From NCBI GenBank assembly GCA_964567475.1, contig CAZMMV010000062.1:1-9656 (forward strand): 9,656 bases of DNA, read 5' to 3'. The DNA comes from CAZMMV01 sp964567475. GTDB lineage: Bacteria > Bacillota > Clostridia > Tissierellales > Tissierellaceae. The position numbers and the translations under genes are program-made. Shown in pieces: positions 1 through 6,860 of the stretch. Position 1 is the first letter of the stretch. Each line of letters starts with the position of its first letter. Under the pieces are notes generated by a model. It had not been told where the DNA came from. It saw nothing but the letters and a program-made list of their open reading frames with translations, and searched no databases.

Positions 1-235
1 ACTGAGAAACTACTAATAAATCTCCTTTAATATCTTCAAGTGATAAATTCATCTTCTCATTTTCATCTTCAAATATTCTAAGTCCTAATATTTTAGAAAC
101 AAGATATTCTAAATCTTTATCTTCATCCTCATTTCCTATAGCTAGTAATACAAGTAATCCTTTATCTATTTTACTTACAAGTTTATCTTCAACCACAACT
201 GATGCCTGTGAAACTCGTTGAACTATTGCTCTCAT
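1..235 (-). CDS. dtd: D-aminoacyl-tRNA deacylase Dtd (3' end cut by window edge)
   Basis: The visible 78 residues are the N-terminal half of D-aminoacyl-tRNA (D-tyrosyl-tRNA) deacylase, a cytoplasmic proofreading enzyme that hydrolyses D-amino acids from mischarged tRNA. The start MRAIVQRVSQASVVV and the later ILGLRIFEDENEKMNLSL and LLVVSQ are the classic family signature; the full protein is normally about 150 residues, so roughly half lies beyond position 1. It starts with ATG at 235 and has a full AGGAGG at 241-246, five bases away. That ribosome binding site overlaps the rel stop codon (245-247), so the two genes are co-transcribed and probably coupled. Rel followed by dtd is a common Firmicute gene pair. 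The identification is secure; only the C-terminal part, including the GP cis-proline motif that contributes to chiral discrimination, cannot be checked. Confidence 0.95.
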   Translation of the reverse strand, partial: MRAIVQRVSQASVVVEDKLVSKIDKGLLVLLAIGNEDEDKDLEYLVSKILGLRIFEDENEKMNLSLEDIKGDLLVVSQ

Positions 236-244
236 ATATACCTC

Positions 245-2407
245 CTATGATGTAACTCTATACACATCTAAAACATCTTTTATATTCTTTATTTTCTTAA
301 TTAACTCATTTAAATCATCTGTATTCATAATTTCAAATGTTAAATTTATAATAGCTGTTTCTTTCTTAGTAGTTCTAGCATTTAAAGAAATTAAACCTAA
401 ATCAAAATCACTAATCTTTTGAGTTACTTCTGATATAAGCCCTGATCTATCAGAAGCCTCTATTTGAATTTCAGCAGGATAAGAATCTTTTTTATACTCA
501 TCCCAGCTTACTTCAAGAAATCTTTCTGTATCATCAGACAATGCTATATTAGGACAATCCGTTCTATGGATTGATACACCTCGTCCCTTAGTTATATATC
601 CAATAATTTCATCACCTGGAACAGGATTACAACATTTTGCAAATCTAATTTTTATATTATCAACGCCTTTTATATTAACTCCTTGAGTAGGCCTACTTTG
701 CTTTTTTTGTGTTATTTGGTTCACTTTTATATCTACTGGACGATTTTCATCGCTAATTTTATTCTCTTTATTATAATATGTCTTTAGCTTAGAAATTACT
801 TGATTCAATGTTATACTACCATATCCAATTGCTGAATATATATCATCTATTGATGATATACTCATTTTAGAGCTTATATCTTTTATCCATTTATCTTTTA
901 ATATTTCAGAATTTTTATATCCTAATCTTCTTACTTCTTTTTCCAACATATCTTTTCCTCTGATAATATTAACATCTCTTTCTTTTGCCTTAAACCATTG
1001 TCTAATCTTATTCCTAGCTTGAGTACTTTTAACTATCTTTAGCCAATCTCTACTTGGTCCAGTACTACTTTTAGATGTAACTACTTCTACAATATTACCA
1101 TTCTTTAATTTGTAGTTTAAAGGCACAATTCTACCATCGACTTTAGCTCCTACACACTTGTCACCAATCTCACTATGAACTCTATATGCAAAATCAATAG
1201 GTGTAGATCCAACTGGAAGATTTATAACATCTCCTCTAGGCGTAAAGACAAATACCTCGTCTGTAAAAAAGTCTATTTTTAATGTTTCCATAAAATCTCT
1301 AGGATCATTTAAATCAGATTGCCATTCTAAGAGTTGTCTCAGCCAAGTTAATTTTTCATCAAAATTATCAGACTTACTCACACCATCTTTATATTTCCAA
1401 TGAGCAGCAATACCGTATTCTGCTGTTTTGTGCATCTCCCAAGTACGTATTTGTACTTCAAAGATTTCTCCCTTTGGCCCAATTACAGTTGTATGAACAG
1501 ATTGATACATATTAGGCTTAGGCATAGCTATATAATCTTTAAATCTTCCTGGTAACGGTTTCCATAGATTGTGAACAATACCTAAAACCTCATAACAATC
1601 CTTTACATCATCTACTAAAACTCTAATGGCCGTTAGGTCAAATATTTGTTCAAATGCCTTGCCTTGATGCATCATCTTTTTATAAATGCTATAAAAGTTC
1701 TTTGGTCTTCCACTTATATCATATTTTATATTTACTCTATTTAATTTAATACTTAGAGTTTTTATTATAGATTTAATATATTCTTCTCTTTCCTGTCTTC
1801 TCTTAGATACTCTTTCAACTAAATCATAATAATTAACTGGATCTAAATACCTTAAGGATAAATCTTCTAGCTCCCATTTTATCTTAGAAATTCCCAACCT
1901 ATGGGCAAGGGGAGCATATATTTCTAAGGTTTCCAATGCCTTTTCTTTTCTTTTTTCATCATTCATATACTCTAGAGTCCTCATGTTATGTAATCTATCT
2001 GCAAGCTTAACAATTATAACTCTAATATCTTTAGACATGGCTAAAACCATTTTTCTTAAGTTTTCTGCTTGATTTTCTTGTTTTGTTTTATATTGTAACT
2101 TTTTTAGCTTTGTAACACCATCAACTAAATCAGCTATTTCAACTCCAAATTCTTCTGCAATTTTTTCATAGCTTATTTCTGTATCTTCTATTACATCATG
2201 TAATAAACCAGCTATTATCGTAGAAGTATCCATATTTAAATCAGCTAATATCAAGGCAACATTAAATGGATGTATAAAAAAAACATCTCCAGAATTTCTA
2301 TATTGTCCTTCATGGGCATCTCTAGCAAAACTATAAGCTTTAACTACAGATTTTAAATCTGCTTGTGGATTATACTGTTCAATTTTTAAAATTAAGTTTT
2401 CTAACAC
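245..2407 (-). CDS. relA: Bifunctional (p)ppGpp synthetase/hydrolase (Rel/SpoT family)
   Basis: Long RSH enzyme that makes (p)ppGpp from ATP and GTP/GDP and also degrades it, setting the stringent response at the ribosome. Residue numbers count from the longest frame (GTG at 2416). The hydrolase HD domain has H49, H73-D74 and a KLADRLHN segment at 137-144. The synthetase domain carries GRPKNFYSIY (236-245) and RFKD (291-294), the RXKD form typical of bifunctional rather than EXDD synthetase-only enzymes. A TGS domain lies at about 385-446, a CC..H..C zinc-finger region at C595, C596, H617 and C621, and a C-terminal ACT domain at about 647-723. I prefer the GTG at 2407 (720 aa), giving MLENLILKIEQYNPQ, because AGAAGGTGA at 2413-2421 is well spaced for it but would overlap the GTG at 2416. 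It lies 16 bases after recJ and is followed directly by dtd. Both active sites look intact. Confidence 0.97.
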   Translation of the reverse strand: MLENLILKIEQYNPQADLKSVVKAYSFARDAHEGQYRNSGDVFFIHPFNVALILADLNMDTSTIIAGLLHDVIEDTEISYEKIAEEFGVEIADLVDGVTKLKKLQYKTKQENQAENLRKMVLAMSKDIRVIIVKLADRLHNMRTLEYMNDEKRKEKALETLEIYAPLAHRLGISKIKWELEDLSLRYLDPVNYYDLVERVSKRRQEREEYIKSIIKTLSIKLNRVNIKYDISGRPKNFYSIYKKMMHQGKAFEQIFDLTAIRVLVDDVKDCYEVLGIVHNLWKPLPGRFKDYIAMPKPNMYQSVHTTVIGPKGEIFEVQIRTWEMHKTAEYGIAAHWKYKDGVSKSDNFDEKLTWLRQLLEWQSDLNDPRDFMETLKIDFFTDEVFVFTPRGDVINLPVGSTPIDFAYRVHSEIGDKCVGAKVDGRIVPLNYKLKNGNIVEVVTSKSSTGPSRDWLKIVKSTQARNKIRQWFKAKERDVNIIRGKDMLEKEVRRLGYKNSEILKDKWIKDISSKMSISSIDDIYSAIGYGSITLNQVISKLKTYYNKENKISDENRPVDIKVNQITQKKQSRPTQGVNIKGVDNIKIRFAKCCNPVPGDEIIGYITKGRGVSIHRTDCPNIALSDDTERFLEVSWDEYKKDSYPAEIQIEASDRSGLISEVTQKISDFDLGLISLNARTTKKETAIINLTFEIMNTDDLNELIKKIKNIKDVLDVYRVTS

Positions 2408-2412
2408 TGGTT

Positions 2413-2421
2413 TCACCTTCT
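2413..2421 (-). promoter_or_regulatory. Ribosome binding site that decides the rel start
   Basis: On the minus strand this reads AGAAGGTGA, matching the 16S-complementary consensus AGGAGGTGA at all but one base. It ends five bases before the GTG at 2407. It runs through the alternative GTG at 2416, so the upstream GTG cannot use it. It lies just before the recJ stop codon is cleared (recJ ends at 2424), so rel is probably translated by ribosomes re-initiating after recJ. Confidence 0.7.
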
Positions 2422-2423
2422 TT

Positions 2424-4196
2424 TTATATAGCTATTCTAAAATTCTGAATTATAATTTGTAAAGTAGTATTGCCCATATATTCATTAACTGAGGGATAAT
2501 ATAAAACATCTATAAATATATTATTCTTTACTCCATTATATATCTTCTCAAGTCCCTTTTCACCATGATGCTCTATTATACTATCTTCAAATTCACTTAT
2601 ATCTCCAAAATACATAGCTTCTATGGATCTATTATTTTTATTTTGTACAATAAATTTTAATACATTTTTATTTTTACCTAGTATAAATCCTTTTTTTATA
2701 TTTAAGTTTTTATCACCAAACAAAGGTTTATTATTCCCCTTACCAAATGGCTCTAAAACTTTTAATTCTTCAATTAGTTTATAACTAATATAATCTAAGG
2801 ACAGTCCCATGTCAATATATTTTTTAGCTATTAAGTCATCTTCTGTCAGTTTTGTGTTTTTATTAAGAGCTTTTCTAAGAATTTCTATATTATCTTCTTT
2901 TAAAGATAATCCTGCTGCCATAGTATGTCCTCCAAATCTTAACAATAAATCCTTGCATTTAGTTAATTCTTCAAACATATTATATTCTTTAATTGATCTA
3001 GCAGAACCCTTTACACTATCCTTACCTTGAGTTAAGACGATAGTCGGCTTATTGTATTTATCTTTTATTCTACCAGCAACTATACCTGCTACACTTTCAT
3101 GTATATCTTCTTCGTAAGCTACTAATACCTTATCTTTTAATAAATCTTCTTCATTAATAATACTATCTATTTTATCTGAACCTTTAGCTGTTAATTCTTT
3201 TCTTTCATCATTTAAATTTTTAAGTTCTTTTGCTATTGAAACAGCAATCTGCTCATCTTCTGTTAACAATAATTTTATAGCCTTTGTCGCGGAATCTAGC
3301 CTTCCAGAGGCATTAATACAGGGCCCAATTACAAATCCTAAATGATAAGTACTAATTTCTTTATTTTCAATTCCGCTTTCCTTCATCAAAGCCCTTAAAC
3401 CTATATTCTTTGTATTATTTAAAAATTTCAAACCTTCTTTTACTATAATTCGATTTTCATCTAATAAATCAACTATATCACATACAGTTGCAATTGCAGT
3501 ATATTCCAATAAAAAGTAACTTTCATCATCTAATATATTATATTTAGAAAAAAGTCCTTGTATAAATTTAAAAGCTATTCCTGCCCCACATAACATCTTA
3601 AATGGATATTTACAGTCATATTGTTTAGGATCAACTACCGCATCTGCTGCTGTATGTATATACTTTTTTTGCCCTAATTCATTTATAAAAAAAGGCATAT
3701 CATGATGATCTGTAACTATTACAGTTAATCCAATGTCTTTTGCTAAACTTATAGCTTCTATAGCTGCAATTCCATTGTCGCAAGTTATTATAGTGTTTAT
3801 TCCATCTTTCTTAGCAGATTTAACAATATTCTCATTAATACCATATCCATCGGATACCCTATCTGGTATAACATAATCTACCAAGCCACCTAACTTTTCA
3901 ATTCCTTTATATAATATATAAACAGACATAACCCCGTCTACATCAAAATCCCCGACTATTCTTATTTTTTCTTTTTTTTCTATATTTTCTTTTATAATCA
4001 TATTACCTTTTTCTAAATCTTTCATAAGATTAGGTTCATATAATTTATCTAAACTAGGATTTAAATAACTATTGATTATATTGTCCTTAGTTATACCTCT
4101 ATTTATAAGTAATTTAGATAAAAAGCTAGATATATTATGTGTTTTTGAAATGTTTTTTAAATCTCCTGCCCTATTTTTTATAAACCACTTTTCCAA
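2424..4196 (-). CDS. recJ: Single-stranded-DNA-specific exonuclease RecJ
   Basis: 5'-3' single-strand DNA exonuclease of the DHH phosphoesterase family, acting in RecF-pathway recombination, mismatch repair and base excision repair. The metal-binding motifs are in the expected order: GDFDVDG (82-88), CDNG (139-142), TDHH (162-165) and CDIVD (239-243). A GPCINASGRLD segment (291-301) follows, then the DHHA1 motif FGGHTMAAGL (421-430). The C-terminal OB-fold-like part begins with EPFGKGNNKP (482-491). At 590 residues it is close to E. coli RecJ and lacks the extra C-terminal domain of longer Bacillus forms. It uses a TTG start at 4196 with GGAG at 4205-4208 eight bases upstream. A TGA codon lies just upstream in frame and the first internal ATG is codon 58, so TTG is well supported. 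It follows lapA by 48 bases and precedes rel by 16. Confidence 0.96.
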   Translation of the reverse strand: MEKWFIKNRAGDLKNISKTHNISSFLSKLLINRGITKDNIINSYLNPSLDKLYEPNLMKDLEKGNMIIKENIEKKEKIRIVGDFDVDGVMSVYILYKGIEKLGGLVDYVIPDRVSDGYGINENIVKSAKKDGINTIITCDNGIAAIEAISLAKDIGLTVIVTDHHDMPFFINELGQKKYIHTAADAVVDPKQYDCKYPFKMLCGAGIAFKFIQGLFSKYNILDDESYFLLEYTAIATVCDIVDLLDENRIIVKEGLKFLNNTKNIGLRALMKESGIENKEISTYHLGFVIGPCINASGRLDSATKAIKLLLTEDEQIAVSIAKELKNLNDERKELTAKGSDKIDSIINEEDLLKDKVLVAYEEDIHESVAGIVAGRIKDKYNKPTIVLTQGKDSVKGSARSIKEYNMFEELTKCKDLLLRFGGHTMAAGLSLKEDNIEILRKALNKNTKLTEDDLIAKKYIDMGLSLDYISYKLIEELKVLEPFGKGNNKPLFGDKNLNIKKGFILGKNKNVLKFIVQNKNNRSIEAMYFGDISEFEDSIIEHHGEKGLEKIYNGVKNNIFIDVLYYPSVNEYMGNTTLQIIIQNFRIAI

Positions 4197-4204
4197 TTAA
4201 TTCA

Positions 4205-4208
4205 CTCC
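4205..4208 (-). promoter_or_regulatory. Ribosome binding site supporting the recJ TTG start
   Basis: The minus strand reads CTGGAGTGAA around this GGAG core, eight bases before the TTG at 4196. An in-frame TGA lies between the site and the start, so no longer N-terminus is possible. The site is weaker than those of scfA or dtd and, with the TTG codon, suggests low translation of recJ. Confidence 0.6.
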
Positions 4209-4244
4209 AGTAAAATAAAATTTAAATACATAGTAAATATAATA

Positions 4245-4634
4245 CTAATTATTATTATCTAAATTTTGCTTTTGAGCATTTAAACCATCTTGTAAATTTT
4301 CTTTATCTTCTTCCAAAGAATCAACTAATACTTTCAATCTATCTCTTTCTTCTTTTAAAGTTTCAAAAGAAGATTTAATTTGCTCTGTATCCTCTTCCAT
4401 ATTAAATATCTTTTTATTTAAATCTTTAATATTTTTCTTCATTTTTAAAGATTTAAAGCCAGCAAAAACAGCTGCCACTGTAGCTCCTAGAAGTGTAGAC
4501 ATTAAAATAACTATTGCTTGTGACATTTGTACTTCAGTAACAAATAAATCTATAAAAACCTTTTCACTATTACTAAATGCAAATAATGAAATTATTACTG
4601 CAAAAACTAATAAGATAATAAATCCCTTTTCCAC
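4245..4634 (-). CDS. LapA-domain (DUF1049) membrane protein with coiled-coil tail
   Basis: Small membrane protein of 129 residues resembling the LapA domain family. A first hydrophobic helix spans about residues 4-21, a short polar loop with VFIDLFVTEVQMSQ follows, and a second helix spans about 40-60. A charged coiled coil fills about 66-125, rich in Lys, Glu, Leu and Asn. In Gram-negative bacteria LapA works with LapB in controlling lipopolysaccharide synthesis; this organism probably has no LPS, so the role here is unknown and the name only describes the domain. It starts with GTG at 4634. The ribosome binding site is an unusual run of seven G (4642-4648), seven bases upstream. It lies just after the sec-operon terminator and leads into recJ. 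The family assignment rests on topology and general similarity, not on a catalytic motif. Confidence 0.75.
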   Translation of the reverse strand: MEKGFIILLVFAVIISLFAFSNSEKVFIDLFVTEVQMSQAIVILMSTLLGATVAAVFAGFKSLKMKKNIKDLNKKIFNMEEDTEQIKSSFETLKEERDRLKVLVDSLEEDKENLQDGLNAQKQNLDNNN

Positions 4635-4661
4635 AAAAATACCCCCCCATATATTCTATTA

Positions 4662-4691
4662 AATATATCTTACCCTATAATTATAAAACAA
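4662..4691 (-). promoter_or_regulatory. Candidate promoter for lapA-recJ-rel-dtd
   Basis: Because a strong terminator ends the sec operon here, the downstream genes probably need their own promoter. A possible sigma-A site has TTGTTT (4686-4691) as -35, an 18-base spacer and TATATT (4662-4667) as -10. A perfect TATAAT also sits at 4680-4685 but lacks a good -35. Both overlap the terminator's T-rich arm, and in such AT-rich DNA chance matches are common, so this is tentative. Confidence 0.35.
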
Positions 4692-4718
4692 AAACTGCTA
4701 TTTAGCAGTTTTTGTTTT
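4685..4718 (-). terminator. Intrinsic terminator of the scf-secDF operon, overlapping the secF stop
   Basis: A perfect 15-base inverted repeat (arms 4704-4718 and 4685-4699) surrounds a four-base loop (4700-4703). The minus-strand 3' arm is T-rich, AGCAGTTTTTGTTTT. The secF stop codon (4698-4700) lies at the loop edge, so the last six sense codons of secF form the 5' arm. A ribosome finishing secF would cover the hairpin, which may make termination sensitive to translation. The symmetry would also allow plus-strand termination, but no plus-strand gene is present. Confidence 0.85.
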
Positions 4719-5561
4719 AAATTCATATAATAATGGAGATGCAATAAACAAGGAAGAATAAGTACCTGATATAATTCCTATTATTAAAGGAAGTGCTAAA
4801 ACTTTCACATCTTCAACACCTACTACATAAAGAACTACTATTGATAATAGTGTAGTAACACTAGTATTTATAGTTCTCATTAAAGATTTTTTAATACTAT
4901 TATTTATAGTGTCTTCTAGCTTTTCTCTAGGAAATAGTTTTGAATTTTCTCTTATTCTATCAAATATTACGATTGTATCGTTTATCGAATATCCTACTAC
5001 TGCTAAAATTGCTGCAATAAAAGCATTATTTACAGGAATTCTAAATATAGAATAAACAGCTAACATGATTAATATATCATGAACTAATGCCAGTATAGCT
5101 GCAACACCAAAAGCAAATTGAAACCTCCATGTAATATATGCTAGCATTAAGACTGTAGCAATCACTGTAGAAAGTAAGGCTTTCTTTTTAATTTCATCAC
5201 TTATAGTAGCTCCAATTTTTCTAGATTGAAAATTGTCCCCATTTTCTTCTATACCATATTTCTCCATGAAACTATCAATAATACTAGTTATTTCATTGTT
5301 TTTTAAGTCCAATGTACTTTTGATTATAACAGTTTCCTTTTCTGCACCACCGTGTACAATATTTGCATTTGGATCATATTCATCAACTATCTTTTTTACT
5401 TCATCCGCTTCTATAAAACTTCCAGCTTTAATTTCTATTAATGTTCCTCCGCTAAAATCAATTCCATAATTTAATCCTTTTGTAAAAAACATAACAAGGC
5501 CAATTACTATTATTATAGCAGAAATCATTGCATATATTTTTCTATTTTTTATAATATTCAT
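4698..5561 (-). CDS. secF: Protein translocase subunit SecF
   Basis: Integral membrane subunit that, with SecD, uses the proton motive force to aid late steps of Sec-dependent protein export. The 287-residue length is normal for a separate SecF. Helix 1 spans about residues 10-27 and is followed by NYGIDFSGGTLIEI (31-44), the family's hallmark. An extracytoplasmic P1-like region covers about 45-125. Five further helices lie at about 129-145, 150-172, 178-200, 230-248 and 254-278. The conserved GYSINDTIVIFDRIREN (190-206) is present. It starts with ATG at 5561, with AAAGGGGTGA at 5566-5575, just after the secD stop codon (5577-5579), so translation is likely coupled. It is the last gene of its transcript; its final codons form part of the terminator stem. 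Confidence 0.97.
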   Translation of the reverse strand: MNIIKNRKIYAMISAIIIVIGLVMFFTKGLNYGIDFSGGTLIEIKAGSFIEADEVKKIVDEYDPNANIVHGGAEKETVIIKSTLDLKNNEITSIIDSFMEKYGIEENGDNFQSRKIGATISDEIKKKALLSTVIATVLMLAYITWRFQFAFGVAAILALVHDILIMLAVYSIFRIPVNNAFIAAILAVVGYSINDTIVIFDRIRENSKLFPREKLEDTINNSIKKSLMRTINTSVTTLLSIVVLYVVGVEDVKVLALPLIIGIISGTYSSLFIASPLLYEFKTKTAK

Positions 5562-5576
5562 ATCTTCACCCCTTTA

Positions 5577-6860
5577 CTAAACTCCGTATAGTTTTGTATT
5601 TTTTCCACCAGTAATTGACACCATCAATTTTAATAAGTATTTTGATATAAAAACTGCAGTTATCATAGAAGCAATTATACCAATTATTAATGTTACTCCA
5701 AATCCTTTTATTGGTCCAACACCGAAGTAGTATAACACTCCACCTGCTATTAAAGTTGTAATGTTTGAATCTAAAACAGAAGTAAGTGCCCTCTTATAAC
5801 CACTTTCTACTGATGTCCTAACAGTTTTACCTATCCTAATCTCTTCTTTAATTCTTTCAAATATTAAAACATTGGCATCTACTGCCATACCTATAGATAA
5901 TATTAATCCTGCTATACCTGGTAAAGTTAATTTTACTCCTAAAGTATTCATTGTAAATATAACTATTAAAGTATATATTATTAAACCAATACTAGCAATA
6001 AATCCAGGAACCCTATAAATAATTATAAGATAAGCAAATATTAAAAGAAGTGCTATTGCCCCAGCCTTGATACTTTTTTCATAGGCTTCAAGTCCAAGAG
6101 TTGGTCCTATAACAGATGTCTCCATTTCTTCCATTTCTACTGGTAATGCACCTGCACGGATTAAAGTAGCTAAGTTGTCTGCTCCCTCTAAATCAAAACC
6201 ACCTTCTATAACAGCTTTACCAGCAGTAATAGGTCCTCCACCTTCTGACTCACCTCTTACTACAGGAGCTGATATAACTTGTCCGTCTAAAATAATATAT
6301 ATAATCCTATCTTCAGCACTAGTTTTTTTAGCTAGTCGACCAGTTGCTTCTGCAAAGTTTGATGCACCTTGTTTATTAAATTCCAAGCTAACAACAATAT
6401 CTTGTTTTCCTAAATCATTTTCATTATATCTAACCTCTGAACCCACTACATTTTTACCAGTTACTACAACTTCTCCTTCTGGATCTACAAATTGTAATTG
6501 GGCTGTTTTTCCTATTAATTCAATAGCCTCTTGTGGATTATCAATTCCTGCTAATTCAACTCTGATTCTGTTTTTACCTTCTATAAAGATATTTGGTTCT
6601 GAAATTCCCAGTCCATCTACCCTTTCGTTTATAATTGCCTTTGATTGTTCCATTAACTTTTGTAATTCTTCTCCTGTAGCATCAGTCTTCGCTTCTAATA
6701 CTACATACACTCCTCCAGCTAATTCAAGTCCTAATTCCATTGAATCCTTAGCCTTTTTAACTTCGTACTTACCAATTTTAATTCCATTAATTGCAACAAA
6801 TACTGCACCTGCAACTATTGCTAAAATTAATAAAAATATAACTGTATTTTTAGCTTTCAT
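5577..6860 (-). CDS. secD: Protein translocase subunit SecD
   Basis: Partner of SecF in the proton-driven export-assisting complex of the Sec translocon. Counting from the chosen start, the protein has 427 residues. One helix near the N-terminus (about 6-24) is followed by GLELAGGVYVVLEA (44-57). A large extracytoplasmic P1 domain runs to about residue 245 and contains AGALPVEMEEMETSVIGPTL. Five helices follow in the C-terminal half, including LSIGMAVDANVLIFERIKEE. The open frame extends to an ATG at 6875, but the AGGAGG at 6867-6872 fits only the ATG at 6860 and lies inside the longer version. The gene begins inside scfB: its start precedes the scfB stop (6850-6852), an 11-base overlap in another frame. 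SecD is therefore probably translated by coupling to the SCIFF maturase. Identification is secure. Confidence 0.97.
   Translation of the reverse strand: MKAKNTVIFLLILAIVAGAVFVAINGIKIGKYEVKKAKDSMELGLELAGGVYVVLEAKTDATGEELQKLMEQSKAIINERVDGLGISEPNIFIEGKNRIRVELAGIDNPQEAIELIGKTAQLQFVDPEGEVVVTGKNVVGSEVRYNENDLGKQDIVVSLEFNKQGASNFAEATGRLAKKTSAEDRIIYIILDGQVISAPVVRGESEGGGPITAGKAVIEGGFDLEGADNLATLIRAGALPVEMEEMETSVIGPTLGLEAYEKSIKAGAIALLLIFAYLIIIYRVPGFIASIGLIIYTLIVIFTMNTLGVKLTLPGIAGLILSIGMAVDANVLIFERIKEEIRIGKTVRTSVESGYKRALTSVLDSNITTLIAGGVLYYFGVGPIKGFGVTLIIGIIASMITAVFISKYLLKLMVSITGGKNTKLYGV

Noticed and set aside
2809..3030. Plus-strand open frame of 73 codons within recJ
   Set aside because: It is antisense to the conserved DHHA1 region of recJ, with no supporting start signal or recognisable domain.
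5233..5469. Plus-strand open frame of 78 codons within secF
   Set aside because: It is antisense to the conserved N-terminal and P1 part of SecF and shows only low-complexity Ser/Ile/Phe content.
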